Shown here piece by piece: positions 25,465 to 33,036 of a stretch of DNA of 64,000 nucleotides. Numbering within the stretch: the stretch's first letter is position 1; every line of letters starts with the position of its first letter. A program made the translations under genes and the position numbers. The notes under the pieces are model-generated. The model was not told the origin of the DNA and made no database searches. It saw nothing but the letters and a program-made list of their open reading frames with translations. Source of the stretch: UMGS1783 sp900555065 (lineage in GTDB: Bacteria > Bacillota > Clostridia > Oscillospirales > UMGS1783); the NCBI GenBank assembly GCA_937991645.1, contig CALKPL010000019.1, positions 1 through 64,000 of the forward strand, read 5' to 3'.

Positions 25465-25884
25465 CTAAGTTTACATTTAAACAAAACGCAAATAATCGTA
25501 AAATTAATACGAATTGTATAAATGCGGCGCGGGCAAAAGGCGCGAGACGGACCGGTACGGCATGACACAGACAGCGCGCCGGGTTTGCCGCGCTGCGCGG
25601 CATATGTGAATGCATTGAAAACAGGGCTGCGCGGCGGCATCCGTAAGCTTCGGATCATGGCGCAGTGCGCCGGTATTTACGCCGGCGGGCGCGCAGGCGG
25701 CCGGAAGACATACGCTGTAGAAAATGACTGTGCGCGCCGGTTTCGCACCGCCGCAGGTACAATCGAAAAAGGCCCGTTATCCCGTGCGCGTCCGTCAACG
25801 GCGCGGCGGGGAATAGTACGTCGGCCAAAAGCGCCGCGAACAATACCGCACGGCTCACGCCGGGCAGGATCCTGATTGCACGGG

Positions 25885-27003
25885 TTATCCGAAAGCCCGC
25901 GTGAGGATCTCACGCACGCCATCCGCCGACATTTCCACCGGGTTGGTTGCGGTACAGCGGTCTGCAAGCGCATTCTCTATAATCGAAGGCAGGTGCTGCC
26001 TAAATTCCGATTCAGAGACGCCACAGTCGCGCAGCGTCGTGGGCATATTCATTTTCAGCATCAGGGCATGAATGGCGTTGCAGAAGTTCTTCAGCATCTG
26101 GTATTCCGACGCCGCGCCCAATTCAAGCATTCTGGACAGGGCGGTGTACCGGTCAAAGGCGAACTGGCTGTTCTTGGCGTTATAGGCGATCACATGCGGC
26201 AGCAATACGGCGTTGCAGCGTCCGTGCGGAATGTGGAATACGCCGCCGATGGCGTGGGCAATTCCGTGATTGATCCCGAGCGAAGTGTAATCAAAGGCAA
26301 AGCCAGCCAGGTTGGACGCGGCGTGCATATGGGCGCGCGCCCTGGTGTCGTCCGGGCAGTGGTAGGCAGTGAGCAGATCGGAAAACACGAGTCGGACGGC
26401 CTTTTCCGCCAGCGCCTCGGCATAGGTACCTGACATGGGAGACACATAGCTCTCAATAGCGTGCGTCAGTACGTCCATACCTGTATCCGCCGTGGTCTGC
26501 GGCGGAACGGTTTTGACGAATTCAACGTCCAGTATCGCCTCGCGGGGCAGGATTTCCTCTGTGATAATCGTGTGTTTGACATCCTGCTCATGATCGGTGA
26601 TGACCGCAAAAGATGTGACTTCGCTGCCGGTTCCGCTGGTGGTCGGAATGGCGATAAAATAAATCATCCGGTCCCGTTTTAAGACCTGTTTTTCCACATA
26701 GCCGATGGCCTTCGCCGCGTCTATGGCCGAGCCGCCGCCAAGGGCGATCAGGCAATCCGCGCCAAACCGGCACAGCTCGACCGCCCCCTCCACGACAAGA
26801 TCTGTCGGCGGGTCGGGCGTAACATGGGAAAAAACAGCGTGTTCGCTGCCGTTCGGAAGCCGGCGGATGAGCATGTCCGCCGCGCCGCTTTTGGCCATAA
26901 ACGGGTCGGTGACAATAAAAAAGCGCTTGAATTTCAACTGGGACAGGCGCGCCAGAGGGTCGTCCCCAAAATAGATAGCAGTGTGCGACTGAAACTTATG
27001 CAT
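25885..27003 (-). CDS. iron-containing alcohol dehydrogenase
   Basis: A 372-residue group III alcohol dehydrogenase that interconverts an alcohol and aldehyde with NAD(P)H. Visible features are the nucleotide-binding GGGSAIDAAKAIG, the PTTSGTGSEVTSFAVI segment, and the metal-ligand region with DTGMDVLTHAIESYVS and SLGINHGIAHAIGG, with a further histidine in FHIPHGRCNAVLLP. It resembles the PduQ/EutG-like branch, but no microcompartment genes are nearby. AAAGGAAC precedes the ATG at 27003. It is transcribed alone from its own promoter, with a palindrome in its leader. The natural substrate is not evident. Confidence 0.92.
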   Translation of the reverse strand: MHKFQSHTAIYFGDDPLARLSQLKFKRFFIVTDPFMAKSGAADMLIRRLPNGSEHAVFSHVTPDPPTDLVVEGAVELCRFGADCLIALGGGSAIDAAKAIGYVEKQVLKRDRMIYFIAIPTTSGTGSEVTSFAVITDHEQDVKHTIITEEILPREAILDVEFVKTVPPQTTADTGMDVLTHAIESYVSPMSGTYAEALAEKAVRLVFSDLLTAYHCPDDTRARAHMHAASNLAGFAFDYTSLGINHGIAHAIGGVFHIPHGRCNAVLLPHVIAYNAKNSQFAFDRYTALSRMLELGAASEYQMLKNFCNAIHALMLKMNMPTTLRDCGVSESEFRQHLPSIIENALADRCTATNPVEMSADGVREILTRAFG

Positions 27004-27017
27004 AGGGTTCCTTTCTT

Positions 27018-27085
27018 CCGTACGCGGTACGGGTTTGCTTTAGGCGTTTGTTCTACATTATAGCACCTTCGCATGGAATCTGCAA
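27018..27085 (-). promoter_or_regulatory. promoter and leader palindrome of the alcohol dehydrogenase gene
   Basis: Read on the minus strand: TTGCAG (27085-27080), 17-bp spacer, TATAAT (27062-27057). Between promoter and ribosome binding site lies the inverted repeat CCGTAC-N3-GTACGG (27018-27032), a possible operator. Confidence 0.65.
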
Positions 27086-27709
27086 TCCTGCAGCCGATTT
27101 TTTTTTTGCGCGCGGCACGGGAAATCCACAGGCTGGGAAACTCGGCTGGAACCGGATGCGAGGGCCCGGCAGCGCAAGGGCGACCGGGCGAGGGCCCGGC
27201 CGCGCAGCAGAAAGCGGCGCGCGGAAAGAAACAGCCGCGCATGTGGCTAATTGCCGGAAGACCGAGAATATAAACCCGTCCGGAAACGGGGGTATGATTT
27301 AAATATGCCGCGGTATGCCGCGGTCAAATGAATTGTAACGGCACAGTCAATACGCCGGACCGGAAATACACGGCAGGACGGGAATTTACAGACAGATCGA
27401 AAATGCTTGCAGGTGAGAATATGGGCGGTCCAAAATACAGGGGGAAAACTGGGCGGGATAGAAGTGCGCCGCGGGACGGGAAAATGCAGCGGACCGGGCG
27501 TGCGGCACGGGTCGGGAGCGTGGCCCGCAGGCCGGCGTTGCGGCGGTGCTGCCGCCGAACGGGTCCGGAGGCGCAGCGCGGGAAATGTAACAGCGCCGGG
27601 AGCGGTCGTGTCGTCCGCTCCCGGCGCTGTTATTGAGAAACGATCCCGGTTTTTTCTGTTTCGTACCATTGCGAACCGGCGGATCTGGGAACGCTTCCTG
27701 CTGCCGCCG
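27086..27709. other. gene-free spacer upstream of the alcohol dehydrogenase
   Basis: About 620 bases without a supported gene. It contains a short duplicated GCCGCGGTAT stretch near 27308 and a large perfect hairpin at 27589-27631. GC-rich frames here lack translation signals. Confidence 0.5.
27589..27631. terminator. 17-bp perfect hairpin downstream of the HAD gene
   Basis: AACAGCGCCGGGAGCGG (27589-27605) pairs perfectly with 27615-27631 across a 9-nt loop. It lies about 80 bases past the HAD phosphatase stop on the minus strand. A weak T-rich stretch (TTACATTT) follows on that strand, so it may end the S24-HAD transcript. Confidence 0.5.
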
Positions 27710-28345
27710 TTACACATAGTCGAGCACTTCGCACAGGCGGTTGATTACCGTATATCCGGTCCCATCCGGCGGCAGGTACTGGTGTCCGCCGGCAAAGAGC
27801 AGGCATTTGCAGCCGAGGATTTCAGCCGCCTCCGCATCGTGCAGGGAATCGCCGATATAGAGCATTTCGCGCGGGGATGCGAGATTTTCCGCGCGCAGGC
27901 TACGCGCAAGTTCCGCTTTGGACTGGCCGTAAATGTCGCTGATGCCCAGGATTTGGTAGAAATAGTCGTACACGCCGAGCCGACGCACCTGGCTTTCCAA
28001 TTTCCTCTGTTCGGATACGGACAGGATAATCTGCCGCACGCCAAGGTATTGCAGGCAGTCCAGGGTATAGAGCGCGTCCTTCTGCAGCCGGCATCTGTCC
28101 TGCACATTCGGGTCGTGGATAATGTCCATATATTCGCAGGCCAGTTCCTCATAGGGCGTTTTATCAAACTGAAATCCAAGGTCGCGGTAGTACTCCCGGA
28201 TGGGGAAGCGAAATACACGCTTGTACGCGTCTATATCAGGCAGGGGTTTAAGCCCGTGCCGCTGTAAAAGCAAGTTGATACTCTCCAGGCAAAAATCCAG
28301 ATCGTCAAACAGCGTGCCGTTCCAGTCCCATATTACATATTTCAT
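27710..28345 (-). CDS. HAD-superfamily phosphatase with DWNGT motif I
   Basis: A 211-residue haloacid-dehalogenase-like hydrolase of the phosphoglycolate phosphatase type. Motif I is IWDWNGTLFDD: nucleophile Asp7 is present, but the +2 acid is replaced by Asn9. Motif II is the serine in ILSVSEQRK, motif III the lysine in YGQSKAELA, and motif IV GDSLHDAEAA, so the fold and metal site look intact. A helical cap (about 15-85) lies after motif I. It starts 18 bases after the S24 regulator stop and is probably co-transcribed. Whether it is a phage or host gene is unclear. Confidence 0.85.
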   Translation of the reverse strand: MKYVIWDWNGTLFDDLDFCLESINLLLQRHGLKPLPDIDAYKRVFRFPIREYYRDLGFQFDKTPYEELACEYMDIIHDPNVQDRCRLQKDALYTLDCLQYLGVRQIILSVSEQRKLESQVRRLGVYDYFYQILGISDIYGQSKAELARSLRAENLASPREMLYIGDSLHDAEAAEILGCKCLLFAGGHQYLPPDGTGYTVINRLCEVLDYV

Positions 28346-28363
28346 AAAGCCCTCGCTTTCCTG

Positions 28364-28981
28364 TCAACGCGCCATACCCTGAAAGGCGACCACCTTTCCG
28401 ATAATCGGCGCGCTGTCCGGCGTCGTTTCCATCCGGACCGGTTCCGTTTTCATAATCGTCCGGCCGCCCGCCTTATAGACGCGCCGCAGGCTGAACGCGC
28501 CGCCGATGTCCACAGCGGCAATCTCGCCGTCCGCCACGTCGTTCTGTCTTTTTACAAATACATAGTCGCCCGCCAGTATCCGCGCGCCGCTCATACTGTC
28601 GTCCGCCACGCAAAAGCAGAAGTCCGCCTGCAAAGGCTGGTCGGAAAAGAGCAGCAGTACGCTTTCCGCCGCGTCCGGTTCCGGCAGCGCGCCGGGCGCC
28701 TGCACGACCGGAATCCGCCCGCCGGCCGCCCGCGCCTGTTCGCGCGGGCGGTCATAGCCCATAAGCCAGAGGGGGTTGACTTGCAAATGGTCGGCCAACT
28801 GAAATAGCGTCGGGATCTTCGGCGCCATTTTGCCGTTGGCGTAACGGCTGATGGTGCTCGCCGTGAGGGATACGGAGTCCGCCATGGAATATGTGGTTTC
28901 CCGCCGCTCCTCCATGGCCTGGGTCAGTCGGCGGCCGAACGCCTCTTTATTCACTTCGTTTCGGGAAACCAGCTCTTTCAT
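28364..28981 (-). CDS. LexA/CI-like repressor: XRE HTH plus S24 peptidase domain
   Basis: A 205-residue prophage-type repressor. Residues about 12-72 form an XRE HTH (SMADSVSLTASTISRYANG as recognition region); residues about 105-200 form an S24 domain. The catalytic serine is present (Ser129 in ADDSMSGARILAGDYVFV), but the position usually held by the catalytic lysine is Arg166 in FSLRRVY. Self-cleavage may therefore be impaired. The ATG at 28981 follows AAAGGAG with eight bases between, better than an ATG 18 bases upstream. It is divergent from the small early operon starting at 29206, the usual layout of a lysogeny switch. Confidence 0.88.
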   Translation of the reverse strand: MKELVSRNEVNKEAFGRRLTQAMEERRETTYSMADSVSLTASTISRYANGKMAPKIPTLFQLADHLQVNPLWLMGYDRPREQARAAGGRIPVVQAPGALPEPDAAESVLLLFSDQPLQADFCFCVADDSMSGARILAGDYVFVKRQNDVADGEIAAVDIGGAFSLRRVYKAGGRTIMKTEPVRMETTPDSAPIIGKVVAFQGMAR

Positions 28982-29033
28982 TGTATGGACTCCTTTCATC
29001 CTTTATGCAGAATCTATGTGGGCGCAGGCTGCT

Positions 29034-29070
29034 CTATGCATAGTATAGCGCAATTTGATGCAAAAAGCAA
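29034..29070 (-). promoter_or_regulatory. promoter of the S24 repressor with palindrome
   Basis: Read on the minus strand: TTGCTT (29070-29065), 17-bp spacer, TATACT (29047-29042). The perfect palindrome CTATGCATAG (29034-29043) touches the -10 box. Confidence 0.6.
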
Positions 29071-29092
29071 TACAAAAGCTAAATTTACATAT

Positions 29093-29186
29093 GCAATATT
29101 GCGAAACGTATTGACAGGGGCAAAGCTTTGTAGTATAACGTGGTTGTTGTTAAACGCAACAAAAATGCGTTATTTACCGGAAATAA
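29093..29186 (+). promoter_or_regulatory. early promoter of the small phage operon with several palindromes
   Basis: TTGACA (29111-29116), 17-bp spacer, TATAAC (29134-29139). Perfect palindromes GCAATATTGC (29093-29102) and CAAAGCTTTG (29121-29130) lie before and inside the promoter. The inverted repeats AACGCA-N7-TGCGTT (29153-29171) and TTATTT-N5-AAATAA (29170-29186) lie in the leader. They are candidate operators or mRNA structures. Confidence 0.6.
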
Positions 29187-29205
29187 CACAGAAAGGAAGG
29201 CAGAA

Positions 29206-29439
29206 ATGTGCAAAAACGCAACAATGAACCTGTTAAAACGACGAATGCAGACAGAAGAGATTGGCTGTAAAGAGCTGAGCGAGCGGACGGGCATCTCTGT
29301 AACGAGCCTGTACCGGAAGCTGCGCGGAGAGAGCCTGTTCAACATTGAAGAAGCAGGGCGCATTTGCCGGGCGCTGCGCATTCCGCCCGAAGAGATCGCG
29401 GTGTTTTTCACCGCCTTTCCGGGCGGCGGGGCGTATTGA
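29206..29439 (+). CDS. small Cro-like helix-turn-helix protein
   Basis: A 77-residue protein with a single HTH: LKRRMQTEEIGCKELSERTG then ISVTSLYRKLRGESLFNIEE, followed by AGRICRALRIPPEEIAVFF. It sits where a Cro-type regulator would, first in the operon divergent from the S24 repressor. AGAAAGGAAGG five bases upstream fixes the ATG at 29206. Its stop overlaps the next start by one base (TGATG). A role in opposing the repressor is inferred from position only. Confidence 0.8.
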   Translation: MCKNATMNLLKRRMQTEEIGCKELSERTGISVTSLYRKLRGESLFNIEEAGRICRALRIPPEEIAVFFTAFPGGGAY

Positions 29440-29864
29440 TGGCGCTTCTGTGTATAGACGGAGGGGAGTGTGACGGATGTATGGGATGTTATGAGAGCGA
29501 TGCGCAGACAGTCTGCTGCGCGGTATGCGGCCGGGAACTGGAACCGTACGACGACGTGGTAAAACTGGAGACGGGCGAACACATTTGCAGCGACGCGGAC
29601 TGCCTCTACGCGCAGGCGCTGCAGTGCAGCACGGAAGAAGAGCTGCGGGAGTATGCGGCATTTTTTGTCAAAGAATTTCTAGCCATGTTTGAATGGGAAC
29701 TGTTCGAGGCGGCGACGCATCGGGACGCGCCGTTCTGGACGGCGGAGCGGTGCGACCCGCTCGTAGAGTTTATCGGGACCGACCGCGGCAGCTTCAACCA
29801 ATGGTGGCTGGATGTGCACGGCTGTTACTATCACCCGTACGCAGACGAGCTGTACGCGTACTGA
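29439..29864 (+). CDS. hypothetical cysteine-rich early phage protein
   Basis: A 141-residue protein that I do not recognise. Its N-terminal third is rich in cysteines (GECDGCMGCYESDAQTVCC, then CAVCGRELEPYDDVV and ICSDADC), suggesting one or two zinc-binding ribbons. The remainder is acidic and aromatic, ending WWLDVHGCYYHPYADELYAY. It begins on the last base of the HTH gene, so the two are translationally coupled. Such small zinc-ribbon proteins are common among phage early genes, but no function is assigned. An early regulatory or host-takeover role is only a guess. Confidence 0.7.
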   Translation: MALLCIDGGECDGCMGCYESDAQTVCCAVCGRELEPYDDVVKLETGEHICSDADCLYAQALQCSTEEELREYAAFFVKEFLAMFEWELFEAATHRDAPFWTAERCDPLVEFIGTDRGSFNQWWLDVHGCYYHPYADELYAY

Positions 29865-29879
29865 AAAGGGGATGGCGCG

Positions 29880-30185
29880 TTGTTTAAGAAGTACAGAAGT
29901 ATTCGGCTGCCCTATGAGAAACAGGGGTATATCTATTTCCAGTGCCGCAATTACAGCGCGCTGCCGCCGGGGCAGCGGCAGCGGATCCGGCGCACCTGCG
30001 CGGCCGTAGCGGACAGGTATGCCGACGCGCTGTTCGCCTTCCTGACCACGGACCGAACCGCAGTTTCTGTCGGGCTAGAGCACTATGTGAGCGAGAGCAC
30101 GCTGTACCGGCTCAGGAAGGCCTTTTATGAGGCGTACGCCGGCCTGGAAGCGGGTATGGAGGAGCGCATGCGGAAAAACGGGTAA
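29880..30185 (+). CDS. hypothetical phage protein with a possible HTH
   Basis: A 101-residue basic protein starting with TTG after AAAAGGGGATGG. The N-terminal part is KKYRSIRLPYEKQGYIYF, and the C-terminal part VGLEHYVSESTLYRLRKAFY looks like a helix-turn-helix, as in small phage transcription regulators of the ArpU/RinA type. That likeness is structural only. It is the last gene of the early operon, 15 bases after its neighbour, and is followed by a strong terminator. TTG as start is supported by spacing; no ATG lies in frame nearby. Confidence 0.65.
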   Translation: MFKKYRSIRLPYEKQGYIYFQCRNYSALPPGQRQRIRRTCAAVADRYADALFAFLTTDRTAVSVGLEHYVSESTLYRLRKAFYEAYAGLEAGMEERMRKNG

Positions 30186-30219
30186 CAGCGGCGCAGCCGA
30201 TCAACGGACGGGACGCGGC

Positions 30220-30260
30220 GGGCCGGCAGGGGTATTCCCCTGCCGGCCCGTTTCTTTCTT
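30220..30260 (+). terminator. terminator of the early phage operon
   Basis: A perfect 13-bp stem (30220-30232 with 30237-30249), TATT loop and a T-rich tail to 30260. Confidence 0.9.
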
Positions 30261-30275
30261 ATGCGCCGGGCGTTC

Positions 30276-30503
30276 TCAAAACTCCTCTGTGCCGTCCGGC
30301 GCGTCCTGATAGGCGAGCAGATCGCCCGGCTGACAGTCCAGCGCGCGGCAGAGCCTGTCGAGCGTGGAGAAGCGGATGGCTTTTGCCTTTCCCGTTTTCA
30401 GCACCGACAAGTTCGCCATGGTGACGCCGACCCGGTCGGAAAGCTCGGTCATGCGCATTTTGCGCCTGGCGAGCATCACGTCTAAATTTACCTGTATCGC
30501 CAT
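30276..30503 (-). CDS. XRE-family regulator paired with DUF2975
   Basis: A 75-residue HTH protein (AIQVNLDVMLARRKMRMTEL as first helices, then SDRVGVTMANLSVLKTGKAK and DRLCRALDCQPGDLLAY). This compact form, often called YozG-like, is typically encoded next to DUF2975 membrane proteins, as here, 13 bases after one. Such pairs probably form a small sensing or regulatory unit with unknown signal. It lies inside the prophage-like region but on the opposite strand to the virion genes, and may be host DNA. Confidence 0.88.
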   Translation of the reverse strand: MAIQVNLDVMLARRKMRMTELSDRVGVTMANLSVLKTGKAKAIRFSTLDRLCRALDCQPGDLLAYQDAPDGTEEF

Positions 30504-30516
30504 TCCGATCGCCTCC

Positions 30517-30996
30517 TTACACAGTCAGGTCGTTTTCCGATTTCAGCGCCGCGCCCTTGCCGATAAAGTGCGACATCGCCGCAAAGGCGGCGCTGACTGC
30601 GGCGCATAAGAAAATGACGCCGAATATCAGAATCAGTACGCCGGGATGCAGGGCGTTCCAGCACATGAGCAGCACCGCCCCAAGCAGGTACAGCGGGCAC
30701 TCCAGCAGGGCCAGCTGGCTGATCCGTTTGACGCGGCGCGCATTGTCCGCGGTAAAGGAATTGTCACGCGCAAGCTCGCCGCACACGCGCCATGCGTAGC
30801 CGATTGCTGCAAAGAACGGAATACCGCTGAGCCAGATGAACAGTAGGCACGGCATGTAGAGGAAGGCGTATTCGGGATAGGTAAGAACGGTGGATCTGCC
30901 GAATGCCGGCACGAGTACCAGCAGGGTAACAAGCCCGGCGGCTACTGCCAGGACCAGAATCGCTTTCAACCAGCGGGACAGTTCTTTTTGCTTCAT
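30517..30996 (-). CDS. DUF2975 domain membrane protein
   Basis: A 159-residue protein with four membrane helices (about residues 10-32, 47-68, 92-113 and 120-142) and the family look of DUF2975, including the cytoplasmic stretch GELARDNSFTADNARRVKRISQLAL. AGAGGTGA precedes the ATG at 30996; a GTG nine bases upstream overlaps it. It is the first gene of a two-gene operon with an XRE regulator, behind a consensus promoter and a pair of direct repeats. Function is unknown; the pairing suggests the membrane protein modulates the regulator. Confidence 0.88.
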   Translation of the reverse strand: MKQKELSRWLKAILVLAVAAGLVTLLVLVPAFGRSTVLTYPEYAFLYMPCLLFIWLSGIPFFAAIGYAWRVCGELARDNSFTADNARRVKRISQLALLECPLYLLGAVLLMCWNALHPGVLILIFGVIFLCAAVSAAFAAMSHFIGKGAALKSENDLTV

Positions 30997-31017
30997 TTCA
31001 ATCACCTCTTCGATTGC

Positions 31018-31076
31018 ATTATAAGATATGTTTTCCTAAATGTCAATAAATATTTACTGAAAAACAATAAATATTT
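31018..31076 (-). promoter_or_regulatory. consensus promoter of the DUF2975 operon with two direct repeats
   Basis: Read on the minus strand: TTGACA (31046-31041), 17-bp spacer, TATAAT (31023-31018). CAATAAATATTT is repeated at 31044-31055 and 31065-31076, a 21-bp period or two helical turns, at and just upstream of the -35 box. It is a likely binding site for the paired regulator. Confidence 0.75.
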
Positions 31077-31244
31077 TTTGTTTTTAGCTATGCAGCAAAA
31101 AATCCTGAAAATTTGGTGATAACGGACAGTGCGTTTTTGGTATCCTATATCCGCAAGAAGACGGCGCAAAAGCGGCCGCATGTCCGCGCATTCGTACCGG
31201 AAGACGCCGGCGGCGTATTTGGAAAGGCAGGTAGAAACGATATT

Positions 31245-31607
31245 ATGGCCAACGAAAAAAATCTTAAGCCCATACGGGACCATACGCGCGCGGAAGAGCT
31301 CGGCCGCCGCGGCGGACAGCGGTCCGGGCAGGCCCGGCGCAGGAAAAAGGAGTTTCGGGACGTGTTTGCGGCGATTCTGCCACTGGAAATCTCCGATGAG
31401 CTCGGCGAGGAAGTCGGACTCGATTTTAAACAGCGTGCCGGCAGCCTGACGGCGGCGCAGGCTATGGCCATGGCGCAGGTTGTCAAGGCCATCCGGGGCG
31501 ACACCAAGGCGTTTGCGCTGATCAAAGATATCTGCGAACAGGCGCGTGCAGAAGAGGACGCATCCGGGGTCGGGCCGCTGCAGGTGGATATACGCGTCGT
31601 AGACTAG
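31245..31607 (+). CDS. terminase small-subunit-like phage protein (KGG-type N-terminus)
   Basis: A 120-residue basic protein placed directly before TerL. It begins ANEKNLKPIRDHTRAEELGR and continues with GRRGGQRSGQARRRKKEF, the glycine/arginine-rich KGG-like stretch common in small proteins upstream of terminase genes in clostridial phages. The C-terminal half is helical. The ATG at 31245 follows AAAGGCAGG, though spacing is long. A DNA-binding role in packaging is inferred from position; proof would need homologues with a tested function. Confidence 0.75.
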   Translation: MANEKNLKPIRDHTRAEELGRRGGQRSGQARRRKKEFRDVFAAILPLEISDELGEEVGLDFKQRAGSLTAAQAMAMAQVVKAIRGDTKAFALIKDICEQARAEEDASGVGPLQVDIRVVD

Positions 31608-31695
31608 CGTGCGTACGGAAGAGGGCCGATCCGGATAATGCCGCGCCGTTGGCGCAAGAGCAGCCGTGGACCAGCGTGCATATGGGGAGGTCGGT

Positions 31696-33036
31696 ATGGA
31701 GATCCAGATCACAAAACGGCAGAGGGCTTTCATCGAGGCCGGCGCGTTCGAGGTTTTGTTCGGCGGCGCGGCGGGCGGCGGAAAATCGCACGGGCAGATC
31801 GTGGACGCGTTCATCTACGCGCTGCGCTATCCGCACAGCCGCCAGCTGCTGCTGCGCCGCACCTATCCGGAACTGGAAAAGTCCCTGGTCCGTACGGCGC
31901 TGGCGCTCTATCCCGCAGACCTGTACAGCTATGCCGCCTCGCGCCGGCTGGGCAGCTTTGTCAACGGCAGCACCCTTGACTTCGGCTATTGCGACAGCGA
32001 GCACGACGTATACCGCTACCAGTCGGCCGAATACGACGTGATCCGCTTCGACGAGCTGACGCACTTCACGTTTGACATGTACCGCTACCTGCTCTCCCGA
32101 CTGCGAGGTACGCGCGGTTATCCCAAACAGGTCAAAAGCACGACCAATCCCGGCGGGCTCGGACACGCATGGGTCAAAGACCGGTTTATCGACCTGGGCC
32201 CACCGGACACGGTCTATCAGACGCAGGGCGGCAGCCGGATTTATCTTCCGTCAAAGGTACAGGACAACGGCTTTCTCATGCGCGCCGACCCGGAATATGT
32301 GACGCGGCTGAAGAACCTGAGCGAGCGGGACCGGCGCGCGCTGCTGGACGGCGACTGGGACATCTTCGAGGGGCAGTACTTCAGCGAGTTTTGCCGCGAC
32401 ATACACGTGGTCGATCCCTTTCCCATCCCCGGTTACTGGCGGCGGTACAGGACGATCGATTACGGGCTGGACATGCTGGCCTGCTATTGGATTGCAGTGG
32501 ACGCCAACGGCTATGCGTACGTGTACAGAGAACTGTATCGGAGCGGGCTGATCGTCTCGGCGGCGGCGGAGGAGATTCTGGCGCAAAGCGGCGAGGCGGT
32601 CCACGCAACCTTCGCGCCGCCCGACCTGTGGAACCGCCACAAGGATACCGGCCGCAGCACGGCTGAAATATTCCATAAATGCGGCCTGCCGCTGACCCGT
32701 GCGGACAACGACCGCGTGCAGGGCTGGTACGATTTAAAGGAATGGCTGCGGCCGCAGCTGGACGAACAGGGACGAAAAACGGCCGGGCTGCGCATTTTTA
32801 AAAACTGCGCCAATCTCATCCGCACCCTGCCCGCCCTGCAGGTGGACGGCCAGAACCCCAACGACACGGCCATCCACCCCCATGAGCTGACGCACGCGCC
32901 CGACGCGCTCCGGTATTTTGCGGCGGGCCGGCCCGCACCCGGCCGCCGTCCGGCCGCGCAGAGGCCGTTCCAGTTCCGCTGCGAACGGCCGAAAACCGAC
33001 CCCCTGGGACGGGGAGAAAGGACGAAGATCATATGA
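31696..33036 (+). CDS. terL: phage terminase large subunit
   Basis: The packaging motor, with ATPase and nuclease domains in 446 residues. Walker A is GGAAGGGKS (23-31), Walker B DVIRFDE with Asp119-Glu120, and the coupling motif is STTNPGGLGHAW (148-159). The RNase H-like nuclease has Asp255 in RTIDYGLDM, a likely second acid at Asp310, and Asp403 in APDALRYF. GGGGAGG lies five bases before the chosen ATG. It overlaps the next gene by four bases (ATGA). All catalytic residues seem intact, so this gene is not obviously decayed. Confidence 0.96.
   Translation: MEIQITKRQRAFIEAGAFEVLFGGAAGGGKSHGQIVDAFIYALRYPHSRQLLLRRTYPELEKSLVRTALALYPADLYSYAASRRLGSFVNGSTLDFGYCDSEHDVYRYQSAEYDVIRFDELTHFTFDMYRYLLSRLRGTRGYPKQVKSTTNPGGLGHAWVKDRFIDLGPPDTVYQTQGGSRIYLPSKVQDNGFLMRADPEYVTRLKNLSERDRRALLDGDWDIFEGQYFSEFCRDIHVVDPFPIPGYWRRYRTIDYGLDMLACYWIAVDANGYAYVYRELYRSGLIVSAAAEEILAQSGEAVHATFAPPDLWNRHKDTGRSTAEIFHKCGLPLTRADNDRVQGWYDLKEWLRPQLDEQGRKTAGLRIFKNCANLIRTLPALQVDGQNPNDTAIHPHELTHAPDALRYFAAGRPAPGRRPAAQRPFQFRCERPKTDPLGRGERTKII

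Larger units (their letters stand above)
24559..25884. other. 1.3-kb gene-free spacer with low-complexity repeats
   Basis: No ORF with a ribosome binding site or family resemblance lies here. The first 300 bases hold G-rich repeats (see 24635-24723) that run on into purine-rich, A-containing low-complexity sequence to about 24850. A stretch around 25470-25520 is strongly AT-rich. A hairpin lies at 25441-25464. The rest is unremarkable GC-rich sequence; a decayed gene cannot be ruled out. Confidence 0.55.
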
